Source: Vitellaria paradoxa (lineage: Eukaryota; Streptophyta; Magnoliopsida; Ericales; Sapotaceae). Taken from it: a stretch of 64,000 nt of DNA. The notes under the pieces were generated by a model. That model saw nothing but the letters and a program-made list of their open reading frames with translations. It had not been told where the DNA came from and searched no databases. Below, one piece after another: positions 1 through 11,849 of the stretch (positions within the stretch are counted from its first letter, which is position 1; each line of letters starts with the position of its first letter). A program made the position numbers and the translations under genes. The stretch is taken from NCBI GenBank assembly GCA_019916065.1, contig CM034236.1, positions 17,623,167-17,687,166 on the forward strand, read 5' to 3'.

Positions 1-2235
1 CAACCGAGACATTGCTAGTCCCTAACAATGCATGCAATGAAACCATAGGGTACACAAACATATGATAAGATCTCCATGACATGCAAGCTTTTATTCAATG
101 CAAAACAAATGAACGAAACTCTAAACTAATGTGATGTCCATTTTCATAGGAACACACGGCCACACTTAGCGTGTGCAGCAAGCCCTTTAAACCCCTAGGT
201 TCCCGCTAGTGGACGAGTAAGGTCTCATGAGGGTTTGCAGTGATACTACCCATGAACATCTATGGTATGGTCTCAAGGTGTCAAAGAGTGATTAAGATCA
301 ACAATGACTCGAGTTTAAGCCCAACAAGTCACAAAATTCAAATATTATGTGCAATTCCCAAGTGCTAGCATGAATGCATGTGCTATCAAAATTGAAAGGT
401 CATGTGTTCAAAACAGTGTCACTCATTCAACAAGGTCTCGAGAGCATAATCAGAACTAAGTTTCGACTTCAAATTCTCATAAGAGACCACTCATAGAAAG
501 AAATTCACTCATCAAGGGATCACACTCACCTAATAGCATAGGATGCTATTCTAGTTGCACATGACCCCACAAACAAGAGAGTGAACTAAATTGAAGTTCC
601 GAATGGACAGCTCATATCAAGAAATTCCAATGCCATGCAAGAAATCACATCACACAACCTACACAAGACCACTACGTGCACACACAAAAGTTGCTCGCTT
701 AGAATCTACTAGGTCTTTAATCCGGTTTTAACTTGGCCATGGGTAATGGTTAAACAATGAAAGTTATGGAAATCAAAGCATATGCCTTGGGATAAATATG
801 CTCAAGTACGCACAAGTCCCAAACTACCCATTTTCTTTCTATACCCTAACCAACAACATGAAGCTTATTCACAAACTTACAACCTACTCTTGGGATACTC
901 TTAGCAACTACATTACAAAGCATAAGTCCCACAATTGAATAAGTAAAAGGAATGAAATTTTTGTTTTTCTTTGAAAAGATGAAGAATGAACTATACAACG
1001 CATGAATTCTCATTCCAACATTGACCATCTTTTGACTCTCAAAAGCTTACATTCCCATCCCGAATTCACAACTTAGACTTTGAGGCACTTTCACAACCTA
1101 AGCATGTGAGGGTTAGGCTTAAAGTGTGTGAATGGGGTGTAGGGGATATCATATATGAGGTGAACCAAGAAGAGAAAAATTTAAATCACACACTTTATTG
1201 TAAGGCTTCAAGTTGGTTCCTATGACAATTTTATATCAAGAAAGGACAAAAAGGCCAAAATAGCAAAGATGGCCTAGCATCATATTCTAAGATCGCAAAC
1301 AACTCATATGCACCAAGTATATACTCATGCAAGTGTGTGTGATGCAATTGAGGCATTGAAAACCAAAATAAAGAACCACTGAGCTGAAATAATGTGCAAC
1401 CCCTCATGAAAAGAATAAATGGCTCTAAAGCTCACCACTAAAGGGGTATAAGTCTCTACCTAGTCCAAAGATACTCCATTGACCAATGTTACACAAAGTT
1501 CACTCTTGAGCACATAAGTTCTTCCGTGATAGCCAAAAATGCACAAGGTCATAACATACTCAACTTGAATTAAGTTTCATTCTTGAACAAGACTCACTTA
1601 TCACTCTCTCACTCAATTCCATAATCAACCAAACCAAAAGGGCTGACATGTAGGTATAAATGTGCTCAGTCACGTATTTAAGCTAAAAAAATTCTCAAAA
1701 TTCTCAAAATTTGACAATTTTAGCACAAAGTGTCATCGTGCGAACTCTACCCCCCAACCTAAACTAAACATTGTCCTCAATGTGAGAACTATGATGTATA
1801 AGTGGGTTTGTAGTGTGCAAAGTGAGCATGATGATGAGCATGAAATAATAGCCACAAAAGGCACAATTAAGAACATAGCACAAATTAAACCAAGCATGCA
1901 CCCATTATTCAAGCCCCTTAAGGCATCCCCAAAAACACCCCCCAACCTAGATTCTACAGCACTCCCAACAACAACTAGTATATATAATGGAGTACCAAAA
2001 CTGAAAGTGCAAGATTAAAGAAAAATGGAGAGGAAGGGTATTACCTCAAGAGCTTCCTTATTTGAAGAAAAGAAAAAGCTATACAAGAGAAAAGGTTAGA
2101 AAAAAAAATAAAAGAAAAATAAAAGGAGAATAAGACAAAAGAAAGAATTAGTACAAAAGAAGAAATAAGAGAAAAGAAAATAAGAGAAGAAAATCAAACA
2201 AACAAAAAATAACATAAGAAAATAAGAAAAAGAAA
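1..2235 (-). other. 3' untranslated region of Athila #1
   Basis: About 2.2 kb without a credible reading frame, collinear with 26830-29111 (element #3) and 7222-8995 (element #2). It keeps three polypurine-tract-like runs, read on the plus strand as CCCCCCAAC: one cut off by the window start, one near 1750 and one near 1939. Two have a neighbouring hairpin (14-28, and 1768-1783 with arms ACATTG/CAATGT). The stretch 2090-2240 is A/G-rich low-complexity sequence. The small frames here are chance frames with no family match. Confidence 0.75.
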
Positions 2236-2239
2236 ACTC

Positions 2240-2920
2240 TAATCTACTATGTACAAAAGAAACAAAGAAGAAGGGTTATCCAACACCCTCTCTATCCCAC
2301 GCATCCACAAATGGTTCAAGAAATAAAATATTTTCTTTGGGCCCATGAAGCACCAAAGGTGGACGCTCCTCAAGTGTAAAACACGCCGAAGGAAAGAAGG
2401 CCAGGTGAGGTTCATTAAACCTTGGATGCAGCCATAATGCAATCAAAAAGATGGATATGGTGGGTTCAATCAGTCTCTCGATACCCAGAAAATCAACGTA
2501 CTCACCCCCAATGCCTCCTACCTCCCCCAGTGATGATCGGTCATGGTGTAATCACTCACAATCCTCGGAGCAACACTCGTGGGTGGGGCTATGCCAAGAG
2601 GTGAGAGGTGTGCACCACTCTCAACCTCGGGTGTAGAAGTGAGTGAAAAAGGATCTATTGACTCAATGATATGCTCCTCAGGCAATGTAACTTGCAACCG
2701 CTCAAAGGGAGTCGAAAGACTCTCAATAGGGCCTGTGGTGGTCTAGGTGGGCAGAGCATTAAACTCAGTGGTAGGAAGGGACTGCATGTCTCCTTGACTC
2801 TCAAATGGTGGTAAAGAAATCTCTTAAATGGGAGAGTCCACAGGGAAATGAGAAAGACACTCATCCTAAACATCATCCCTAGTGTGGTTAGCGCAATTTT
2901 CCCACTCGGTGCCTATGGTC
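2240..2920 (-). pseudogene. Decayed gag-downstream spacer and tail module of Athila #1
   Basis: On the minus strand 2240-2400 encodes a stretch containing KENILFLEPFVDAW, clearly related to the tail of the gag-protease frames in elements #2 (about 9010-9100) and #3 (about 29115-29180), which read KENILFLKPFGEAW and KNILFLKLFGKAW. Upstream, 2500-2920 reads as a Pro/Ser/Glu-rich spacer broken by stops and frame changes. No protease motif is visible here, unlike in #2 and #3. The shared tail shows that #1 belongs to the same pol-less group, although its gag is far more diverged. Confidence 0.55.
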
Positions 2921-3751
2921 TCAAAAGTGTGCATCAAAAGGTTTACTAGGCCAATAATCTCGGGGCTCCTCAGACTGGCCCTCAGTGAGTGGAACAAGGT
3001 TGGGACATGCAAAATCAGAGTAATTAGGCTCCACGCTTACGCTACTTCCAAGGGATGGATCATGAGGATCAAGTGAAGTAGGAACATGCGGGAAAAGGTC
3101 GGTGTGGCTTTCAAGTACATATGGGTCAAATCTAGTTCCAAGTCTTTCCCGTGGCTTGGTGTGTTCACAAAAAAATTCAAGGAATGACCATGCCTCACCC
3201 GGTGTAAGGTTAAGAAATTCCTTCCCCAAGACTTTATCAAACGCCTGGTGCAACTCATGAGGCAGAGCATTGTATAATATGGCTATGATGTCCCCCAACT
3301 CTAATCTATGACTTGGGAAAGTGCCCAAAAGTATGTTAAATCTCTCCCAGCATTTATGAAATACTTCACCATTCTTTTGATAAAAATTTCTAATTTGAAA
3401 GCCATGGGTGAAGGTTTGATGAATTGGGAGGAAATGTCCAATAAAAGCTTGATAACACTGATCCCAAGTGGTCCATTCACCAAAATCATAGCACTAGTCA
3501 CTAGCCACACTTTGTAAAGACAAAGGGAAAAAGATGAACCTAATTCTCTTGCTCATTCTAACATCATCACATAAACCACACATTGCCTCAAACCTATTGA
3601 GATGAAGACATGGGTCTTCCTCCTCGTGCTTGAAAAATTGGGGAAGTATACTATATGTATCTAATGTAAAATCATATCCAAACATGCCACCTAGATACTC
3701 TATGTATTCTCGGGTATCAAAAGGGCAATGTACAAGATCACTAATATCCAT
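2921..3751 (-). pseudogene. gag: Athila gag (degenerate)
   Basis: Capsid-type gag remnant. The reading starts at the ATG at 3751, about 310 bases downstream of the primer-binding site, as expected for the first gene. Two frames (3494-3751 and 2921-3328) carry pieces of the retrotransposon gag domain: an N-terminal part with EEDPCLHLNRFEAMCG, then a FYQKNGEVFHKCWERFN segment in another phase, then HRLELGDIIAILYNALP. The same order is seen in the better-preserved gag of #2 and #3 (GETFYQSWERFKTLLHSCPHHGF). Frameshifts and stops make it non-functional, and no CCHC knuckle is visible. Confidence 0.7.
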
Positions 3752-4063
3752 GTCTAAGATCAGAAAATAAAAATGAAAACAAAATAAGAAGAGAGAAAAA
3801 CTACACTAAAATGCAACCTAAGTTTACTAACATGCAAGCTAGATTATATGAATGCAAATGACTATATTATTTTTGTTTTTGTTTTTTTTCAAATATCTAA
3901 AAGAAGAAAAATCCTAAAACTAGAGAAAAGGAATCAAAATAAAAAATGAAATATACAAAAGAAAAGAAACAAGGAGCGATATCACCTGGAAGTCCAAATG
4001 TAACCGCACCAGCAAGTGCTTTCATCCACAAACTCTCCGAGTTCAGCACACACGCACCGTTGC
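3752..4063 (-). other. 5' leader of Athila #1
   Basis: Untranslated leader between primer-binding site and gag. It is A/T-rich with a poly(T) stretch on the plus strand (3870-3890) and holds no convincing gene. Confidence 0.5.
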
Positions 4064-4081
4064 TCCCCGGCAACGGCGCCA
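4064..4081 (-). other. Primer-binding site (tRNA-Asp) of Athila #1
   Basis: Plus-strand TCCCCGGCAACGGCGCCA is the 3' end of plant tRNA-Asp, so the minus-strand element RNA can pair with it. It lies six bases inside the LTR edge (AAAACT spacer). The same site is at 32108-32125 in element #3. A tRNA-Asp primer is usual for Athila-type elements. Confidence 0.9.
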
Positions 4082-4087
4082 AAAACT

Positions 4088-5691
4088 TGACCGCTCTCTA
4101 ATTTGGTAGTGGCTCACTCTCAAGTATAAGAGGTCGGTTGAGTTTAGTCTAAGTGAGTCCTAGGTCATCTTCCACAGGGAGCAAGGGGGTGTCTAAATCT
4201 TTGAAAAACTTGGTTTCGAAAACACTTATGAAAAATCTTAAAAAGAAAAGATGAAAATCTTTTTGGAGTTTTCAAATAGGGAATTGAGATGATGATTTGA
4301 AAATTGAAAACACCAATTAGACAAAAAACGAAAACACGAAAATGTAAACTTTAACAAACTACGTAAATTGAACTTAAACAAACCGTGTGAATGGAAACAC
4401 TTGGCCTTAACCTAACCATGTAATATCCTCGAAGGGCTGAATTCGGATATGTAATTAACGCAACCTAATTCTTACACCTGTGATATTAGGTTGGAAGATT
4501 TAACAATCGAAAACCCTTTTTCATAAGGAGATCGCTAATCTAGGGTTTTGAAATCAAATTCAAAATCACCAGGACATGGAATTGACCTTTGATTTATACG
4601 ATTGTAACCGAAGTTCAACTTTATCATGAGTGATTCGTTTTCGAAAATTAATCTAGGATTACGACCTTACATTTTTATTCAAAAGATGATAAACAAATTT
4701 CAGTTCGAACTATCCGAATTCAACTTCTTCGATTCGATTACATTCCTAGGTTAAAACCAAGAAAACCCTAGCCTAACATTGCGAAAGCATGAACAAAGCC
4801 TTTCAAAAAGAAAATCATCTTCATCATGCAACAAAACATGAAAACGAAGTAGATCGAAAAGGTTTAGAGTGATTTCGAAAACAAATCAATCACAAACAAA
4901 GACTACAAAATACTACAAAGCGAAAATAAAGAACAAAGTTATAGAAGATAATGAACCTTCAATTAAAACAAAGTAACGAAAGTAACTTACAAGTTAATCT
5001 TAATGCAAAGATGAAACAAAGCTTGAACAACCCAAAGTGAAATCAAAACCTTAACCCTAATCTAAACTAAACTAAGAAAAGAGAAGAAGTACGTAGGGTT
5101 TCGACCCCTCAGTACATAGGAAATTTGCCCTTTTATATCTATACATAAATTGTGAGGGCATAAAGGTAAAATTACAACTCAAATTTTATTCTGAACATAT
5201 GCTGGAGAAGACATCATAGGTGCCCATGGTTGATATGGGGTGCCCAAGGGTCCAAGTGTTTGATAAAGTCCTCAAAGAATGGCATAAAAAGTAGTCAAAA
5301 ACTCCCTCTCTGTGGGCACCCACCTAATGAAGAGTGGGGTGCCCAAGGGTCTAGGTGGGACGCCCATGCTATTGTTCCTCCAACTGTTTGATGAAATGCC
5401 TCTTAGGCCTAACTTTCCCCTTCAAAACCAGCTCTTTGTGAGTGCCCACCTGATGAAGAGTGGGGCGCCCATGGGTCTAGTTGGGGCGCCCATGGTCCTC
5501 TTCCTCAGCTTTCTTCTTCATCTCTTCACTTTTCTAGCTCATTTTTGCACCCATTTCCTCAAGTTTGAGCATGTAACCCTGCAAAATCCCATAAGTGCAT
5601 CAATATGCTTATTTTATAATAATAATGGCAAATAAAGGTCCAATTAATAGTTAAATGAACATAGTAATTTAACATAGAATGCACCCAATCA
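4088..5691 (-). repeat. 5' LTR of Athila #1
   Basis: About 1.6 kb, TGACCGCTC... to ...CCAATCA on the plus strand. The left edge matches the TGACCGC start of the other Athila LTRs here, but the rest is a diverged subfamily. A minus-strand TATA box (ATATAAAA) is at 5131-5138. Upstream of it (5218-5510) are repeated GGGTGCCC/GGGCGCCC motifs. Confidence 0.75.
5218..5510 (-). promoter_or_regulatory. GC-rich repeated inverted module upstream of LTR TATA box
   Basis: Three related blocks near 5218-5262, 5311-5372 and 5439-5502 repeat motifs such as GTGGGCACCCAC, GGGTGCCC and GGGCGCCCATGG within AT-rich LTR sequence. The blocks at 5321 and 5449 are near copies about 128 bp apart. The nearest is about 80 bp upstream of the minus-strand TATA box at 5131-5138. 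Function is inferred from position only. Confidence 0.5.
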
Positions 5692-6449
5692 AAATCATTA
5701 AAGAAGATGAGTCTTCCTCAACTAATAATGTTTGTGACATCTTTCCTGAAGATTTTCTATTTACACCAGGAAAATCAGAAAATTCATTAAGAAGAAAGAT
5801 TGCAAGCCAGGAATATAAAGAAAAATGAGAAATCCAAAGCAGAGAAACCCCAAAGAAGAAGAAGAAAGAGAGTAAGTCTAAAGTTGTGAAGTGCTGCGAG
5901 TGCTAAGGTTATGGTCACATAGCTCACGATTATGGAAATAAGCAGAGTAAGAAGAAGGTACTCAATGCAACTCTTGATGATTTAGATGATCAGTCTGGTA
6001 CCTCCTTATCATCCAAAGACTACCTTAAGAATTTTATTGCATTCATGGCTTGAGCTAGCACCTCTTAAAATTCTACTGAGTCTTCTACTAAAAGACAGAA
6101 AGAAGAATCCTCCGATAGTGAAGTTAGACAAAATGCAGAGGAGGAAGTGGATGTTGACAAAACGTATGAGCAGTTATACCAGGACTATTGTTAACTATAT
6201 AAAAAGAATAAAAAGTTGAAGGTGAAAAATAAAGTCTTAAAAGGGGAGAGAGATAGTCTAAAATTGTCTCTTGAAGAGCTTCAAGGAAAGCTTGATAGTC
6301 ACGAAGTAAGCAAGAAAACTCGAGATGATTAGATAACAGCTTTCAAGACCAAACTGGAGCAAAAAGACAAGGAATTGAAGGATGCCTAGGCCAAGCTGTA
6401 AACCATGCACTTTAAGTTGAATACAACATCTTCCTAACTTGATGACAAT
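5692..6449 (+). pseudogene. gag: Ty1/copia gag, N-terminal portion (SIRE/Maximus-like)
   Basis: Plus-strand gag remnant of a copia element. Around 5890-5940 it reads CCEC-stop-GYGHIAHDYG, a zinc knuckle whose last Cys has become Tyr and which carries an in-frame TAG/TAA-type stop. Downstream (6165-6400) is a Lys/Glu-rich coiled-coil-like stretch (LYKKNKKLKVKNK, DSLKLSLEELQGKL) typical of the long gag of SIRE/Maximus-lineage elements. The gene continues at 13356 after the insertion of Athila #2. Its N-terminus is interrupted at 5691/5692 by Athila #1. Several stops and frame changes mark it as dead. Lineage assignment is from memory of the motif order and is tentative. Confidence 0.6.
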
Positions 6450-7221
6450 TGACCGCTAATGAATAGTGCATCTAAACTAACCCCCAAGTACAAGGGTGTG
6501 CGATGTAGTTTTAACTCGGTGAGTCCGAGGTCAAATCCACAGGGAACTATGAGATTGAACACTAAAATTTTCAAAGTTCTTCTACCTACTGGTTTTGTTT
6601 TAAAAACAGGAAAAGAAAATTTATGTTGGGTTTTGAAAAGTGTTGATTATTAACTGCTAAATAAATAAAATAAATAGCAACAATTAAATTAAACTAAAAC
6701 GAAAGCAATAACACTATGCATTCAAGATAATTTGCAATTCTTGATTCAACTTTCAATTCTGGGTAGCTTACGTCTTCACTATGGGATGTATTGTAATATT
6801 TGCGTTAAAACCTAAGTTAGGATTTGTTTGAAAATTATTGAGGAAGTTTTAATCAAAATTTTTACCAGTGATTACAGAGAATATAGTCAAAAACTTCTGT
6901 TTTTGAAGGGTTCTCAAACAATCCTATTCGAATTCAGATTCAAATCCAATTTTTCCAGTTTATCCAAAATTATTAAGAAAATTTTAATCAAAAACCTTTA
7001 CTACTGATTACAGAGAATATAGTCAAAGGTTTTCATGTTCGAATGTTTCTGAAATAAACCAATTCAAATTTGGATTCAAAATCTGAATTTTCAGTTCTTC
7101 AAAATTATTAGAAAATTTTAATCGAAAACCTTTACCAGTGATTACAGAGAATATAGTCAAAGGTTTTCGTTTTTGAAAGTTTTTGAAAGAACTGAATTAG
7201 GTTTTGAAAATTGTAGATCCC
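6450..7221 (-). repeat. 3' LTR fragment of Athila #2
   Basis: Begins TGACCGCTAATG and follows the LTRs of #3 and #4, including three stem-loop repeats with the loop core ACCAGTGATTACAGAG (about 6867, 6998 and 7130). It stops at 7221 within CTACGCAGA and joins internal sequence at GAAAGAAATTCACTC, which corresponds to about 27265 in #3. The promoter (U3) part of this LTR is gone. Confidence 0.85.
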
Positions 7222-8995
7222 TACGCAGAGAAAGAAATTCACTCAACAAGGGTTCACGCACACCTATTAGCATATGATGCTATCCTAGTTGCACATACCC
7301 CTACAAATAAGTGAATGAACTAAATTGAAGTTCAAAGTGGATAGCTCATAACAATGTTCCAATGCAAATGTAAGAGATCACATCACACAATCTACATAAG
7401 ACCACTACATGCAAAATATAAGAGTTGCTTGCTTAGAATCCACTAGGTCTTTGTTTTGGTTGTAACTTGGTCAAGGATAATGGTTAACAATGGAAGATAT
7501 GGAAATCAAAGCACATGTCTTGGGATAAAGATAATCAAGTGCGCACAAGTCCTAAAATACCCATTTCCTTTCCAAACCCAACAAGGATCCCAACAAGAAG
7601 CTTATTCACAAACTTGCAAACTACTCGTGGGACTTTCTCAATAATTACAATACAATGCACAAGTCTTAGAATAACACAAGCAAAAAAAATGACAAATTTG
7701 TTTCTTTTATTTTCTTCTTTTTTTCTTTTTCTTTTTTTTTGAAATAATAAAATATACATCAGCTGAATTTCCCACCCTATATTTCCTCTCAATATGCTCT
7801 CAAAAGTTTCCATTCCTAATCGCTATTCACATCACTGACATTGAGGTATTTTCACAACCCAAGACATGTGAGGGTAAGGCTAAAAGTGTGTGAATAAGGT
7901 TAAGGGACAATATATGAGGTGGGAACCAAAGAAAAAATGTATTTATATTTATCACACGCTTTATTAAAAAGGCTTCAAGTTGGTTCCTAGGGCAATTTCA
8001 TATCAAAGAAGGATAAAAAGGCCTAAAATAGCAAAGAAGGCCTAGCATCATGTTCAAAGCTTGCAACAACTCATAATGTGCCAAGTGAAACTTATGCAAG
8101 TGTGTGTGATGCAATTGCTGCATTGAAAACCAAAGTGAAGAACAAAAAAGCTGTAATTATGTGCAACACCTCAAGAAAAGAATAATAGGCTCAAAAGCTC
8201 ACCATTAAGGGGTATAAGTCTCCATCTAGTCCAAGAATGCTCAATTAACCAATGTTAAATAAAATTTACTTCTAAGCACATAAACTCTTCTCTATGATAG
8301 TAAAAAATGCACAAGGTCTTTATACAATCAAATTGAGCTAAGTTTCCTATTAAAGCTTGAACAAAACTCATTCATCACTCTCTCACTCAATTCCACAATC
8401 AACCAAACAGGTACAAATTTGCTAAATTCATGTATTCAAGATTAAGGATGCTCAAAAATTTTAAAATTTTACAATTTTGGCACAGAAAGGTCATCATGCG
8501 AACCCTACCCCCCAACTTGAAATTCACATTGTCCTCAATGTGAGAACCATAATGCATATGTGGGTCTGTAGTGTGTAATAGTGAGCATGATGATGAGTAT
8601 GAAACAATAACCACAAAGGGCATAAATAATAACAAAGCACATAGTAAACCAAACATGCACCCATTATTTAAGCCCCTTAAGGCATCACCCAATGCATTCC
8701 CCCCAACTTAGATTCTACAGCACTCCCAACAACAACAAATATATATGTGAAGTACCAATTGAAAGTGCAAAACTAGATAAAGGAGAGAGGAAGGATATTA
8801 CCTCAAGAGCTTCCTTACTTGAAGAAAAACAAAAGAACTATTCAAGCAAAATGTTAGAATCAAAAGAAGATAAAAATAAAAGAGAAATAAAACAAGAAGA
8901 AAAGAGTTAGTAGAAAGACAAAAGAGAAGAAAAGAAAGAAAAGAAAAGCTAAATTAACAATAAATCAAAAAATAAAGAAAGAAAAATCTAATCTA
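7222..8995 (-). other. 3' untranslated region of Athila #2
   Basis: Collinear with 27265-29111 of #3. It holds a T/C-rich run (7700-7740) and two of the usual three polypurine-tract-like sites: 8507-8518 with the hairpin CACATTG/CAATGTG (8525-8542), and 8699-8709. The LTR-proximal tract was removed with the deletion. No gene is seen. Confidence 0.75.
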
Positions 8996-10037
8996 CTAAT
9001 ATACAAGGGTTAATGCAAAAGTAGACCATCCAACTCCTAATCTTTCCCATGCTTCACCAAATGGTTTTAGGAATAAAATATTCTCTTTGAGTCTAGGAGG
9101 TATCAAAAATGAGTGTGCTCTTAGTGTAGAAATCATTAGAGAATGCATGGCCTTGTGAGGATCCTTGAATCCCAAATATGGCCCAAAGTCATATGCATAT
9201 GTGAGCATGGAATGTGGTTGTGTGTTTTCTAGTATCCCCTCGACACCTAAAAAATCAATGTAAACTACCTCTTGGTTTGATATCATGGAATTCATATTCT
9301 CCTCACTAAAGCGAATAGCTTTCTTTAAAGGATCCTTGACAAATTCATGGTCCACATAATCCTGGACTATAGATTCAACTACATCTACCTCTTGTATATC
9401 AGGCACCTCTTTTGGTTGTTTGGTAACATGAAAGATATTCATTTCAAACTCAATGTTACCAAAAGTCATTTTCATGGATCCATTCCTGCAGTTAATTAAA
9501 GCATTTGATGTTGTTAAGAATGGTCGTCCTAAAATAACCGGTAACCGGTATCTGATTAGGTGCAGAAAAACTAGTAAGTGGTTGAGTATATAGGATTATG
9601 AAATCCACTGGAAAATAAAAATTTTCCACTTGTACCAGGACATCTTCAAGTATACCTCGTGGGACTTTAATTGATCTATCTGCAAGTTGTAAGGTCACAC
9701 GAGTAGGTTTTATTTTGCCTAAGCCCAATTGTTCATACACTGAGTAGGGGAGCAAATTCACACTTGCTCCTAAGTCAAGTAGTGCTCTACTAATATAATA
9801 CTTCCCTATATAACAAGATATCGTAGGACATCCAGGGTCTTTATATTTAGGGGGAGTACGACATTGTACTATGGCACTTGCTTGCTCAGTGAGGAATGCT
9901 TTTTCTTTTACATTTAAGCCCCTTTTTACAGTGCATAATTCCTTGAGGAATTTGGCATAAGAAGGGAATTGCTTAATTGCATCAAGGAGAGGTATATTAA
10001 TTTTCACTTATTTGAACACATCTAGCAATTCAGCTGC
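8996..10037 (-). pseudogene. Athila aspartic protease and linker
   Basis: Protease domain on the minus strand. The catalytic loop reads ALLDLGASVNLLP (about 9755-9795), the DLGA variant common in Athila-type elements in place of DTGA/DSGA. Upstream is KEKAFLTEQASAIVQC; downstream is the conserved linker with VESIVQDYVDHEFVKDPL and YIDFLGVEGILENTQPHS, ending in the tail KENILFLKPFGEAW. Two frame breaks occur, one near 9480-9490 where GYFRTT replaces the usual ILGRPFL segment. In a complete element reverse transcriptase would follow the linker; here it runs straight into 3' untranslated sequence. Confidence 0.85.
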
Positions 10038-11844
10038 TTAGGCTTCTTTCCTAGCTTTCAAAAATCTCTGAGGGAAGGGTGCTTTAGGAACATATTCCCT
10101 AGGTATTATCATGGGTTCTTCTTCCTTTCTCTCTTCCTTTTTCTCCTCATTTTCCATTTTCTCTTGTTCTTCAATTGTGGACTTCTCAACCATGATTGGT
10201 TTTTTTCCCGCCTTCTTACTATCATCCACCACACATTTAGGTTTCAAGTCTTCACTCATTTCATCCTTCCGAGGAGGAATAGTTTTATCTACAATTTTCC
10301 CGCTCCTAAGTGTTGTGATGTTTTGGATTTGTTCTACATTTCCTTAAATATTAGAAGAACCTACCTTCAACCTATTTAGCTTGGACTACTGGATTTGGAC
10401 AAGGTTGAGCCAGAAATTGACCCTTTGGTTGTGTAACGAGTGTTTGCGTCAAAACAGTCAATTGGCTCTTGATTTCATCCATATTTCTATCATTTTGAAT
10501 CCAACATGTATGTTGACTATTCATGAATTGTTGAAGTGTTTCTTCTGTGGATCTCTTGTTTGGAGGAATGTAAGGAGCATTGGATGGTCCCACATTCTGA
10601 GACATTCCTGGGTTAGACATTGGGGCTTGAGGAACTGGAGGATGAGGTGCGTGATAAGGTTGTGGAATTTGAGCTCCCTCATTTCTCCAACTAAAATTGG
10701 GGTGATTCCTTACTACCGGATTGTAAGTCTCAGAATAGGGATTTCCTCCTAGATTTTGTCCCCTATATGGTTGCCGATATTGGTTTATGGCATGCATTGG
10801 GAGTTCACTAATTTGTTGGCTCTGGGTAACTTCTCTATAAATATGGAGGTTAGGGCAATCGTTTATTCCATGGGAGTGGTTTTCACATATTGTGCAATAT
10901 ACATTTGCCACTAGCTCTCTAACGGGTTGTGGGTCCTTTTTGGTTTTCAAAGTTTCTATTTCTCGAGAGAGTATTGCTAACTTTGCCTTAAGGTCATCAA
11001 CTTCACTTAATTGATGCATACCTCTAACTGGGGTAACACTAGTTGTTCGAGAACTTTGGATTCCAGTGATATCCCAGGTTTGTGCATTTTTAGCTAAGAA
11101 TTCAAAATATTCAAAAGTTTCTTCAGGGGTCTTATCATAAAACTGCCCATTGCACATTGTTTCTATAAATTGTTTTAGGTCTGACGTTAATGAGATATAG
11201 AAGATGCTAGCTAGACGCCAAACTTTAAATCCATGGTGAGGGCAAGAATGCACGAGAGTTTTGAACCTCTCCCAACTTTGATAGAAAGTTTCACCATGTT
11301 GTGGAGCAAAGTTCAGTATTTGATGCTGTATAGCATCAGTTCTATTGGGAGAAAAAAATTTCTTAAGAAATTTGGTTTGCATTTCATCCCATATGCGAAT
11401 GGAATTAGATGGTAGAAATTCAAACCATGTAGCAACCTTATCGTGTAAAGAGAATGGGAAAAGCTTTAGAAACACTAAGTTTATAGGACAACCCTGATCA
11501 TTGATAGTGACACAAATGTTCCAAAATCGAGTCAAATGATCATATGGGTTTTCAGAATCCATACCATAGAAGGAAGGCAACAATTGTACCATGCCAGGTT
11601 TAAAATGGAAAGGTTTTTGATTTTCTGGCCAAACTATACAAGACTCAGGTGTATGCCTATTTGGTTGTAAGAGATCTCGCATGGAACGCCTAGTAGCAAC
11701 AGCTTGTTCTTCAGCCATTTCTAAAAGTGGAATAGGAAGTCTAGGACTTTGATTTCCTTCTAAATGAGGTTCAAATTCTAAAGGAATAGCTAAGGAATCA
11801 GGACGCTGTAATCTACCGTCTTCCCCTCGAATCCAATTGTTCAT
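10038..11844 (-). pseudogene. gag: Athila gag
   Basis: The frame from the ATG at 11844 to 10372 (490 aa) is the best part: N-terminal leader (NNWIRGEDGRLQRPDSL), capsid core (FLKLFPFSLHDKVATWFEFL, DAIQHQILNFAPQHGETFYQ, then SWERFKTLVHSCPHHGFKVW) and a CCHC knuckle C-T-I-C-x4-H-x4-C near 10860-10900, followed by a Pro/Gln-rich region. A TAG stop at 10372 and further breaks separate it from a Lys/Glu-rich linker (10038-10259). The start codon lies only about 6 bases from LTR sequence because leader and primer site are deleted. It assembles virus-like particles in intact relatives; this copy cannot make the full polyprotein. Confidence 0.9.
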
Positions 11845-11849
11845 AAAAT

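Larger units (their letters stand above)
1..5691 (-). mobile_element. Athila-type LTR retrotransposon #1 (non-autonomous, 5' part)
   Basis: Minus-strand Ty3/gypsy element of the Athila group. From high to low coordinate it has a 5' LTR (4088-5691), a primer-binding site matching plant tRNA-Asp (4064-4081), a decayed gag (about 2900-3751), a short tail frame (about 2240-2520) and a long 3' untranslated region to base 1. Base 1 matches the sequence a few bases inside the 3' LTR of elements #3 and #4, so the 3' LTR must end just left of the window. No reverse transcriptase, RNase H or integrase is present. The right boundary (CCAATCA at 5685-5691) is inferred from the TG...CA rule and the abrupt switch to copia gag sequence; the target duplication cannot be checked because the other end is outside. 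Confidence 0.85.

Noticed and set aside
1662..2018. 118-codon plus-strand frame
   Set aside because: Antisense to the Athila 3' untranslated region; the matching region of #3 and #2 does not keep it open.
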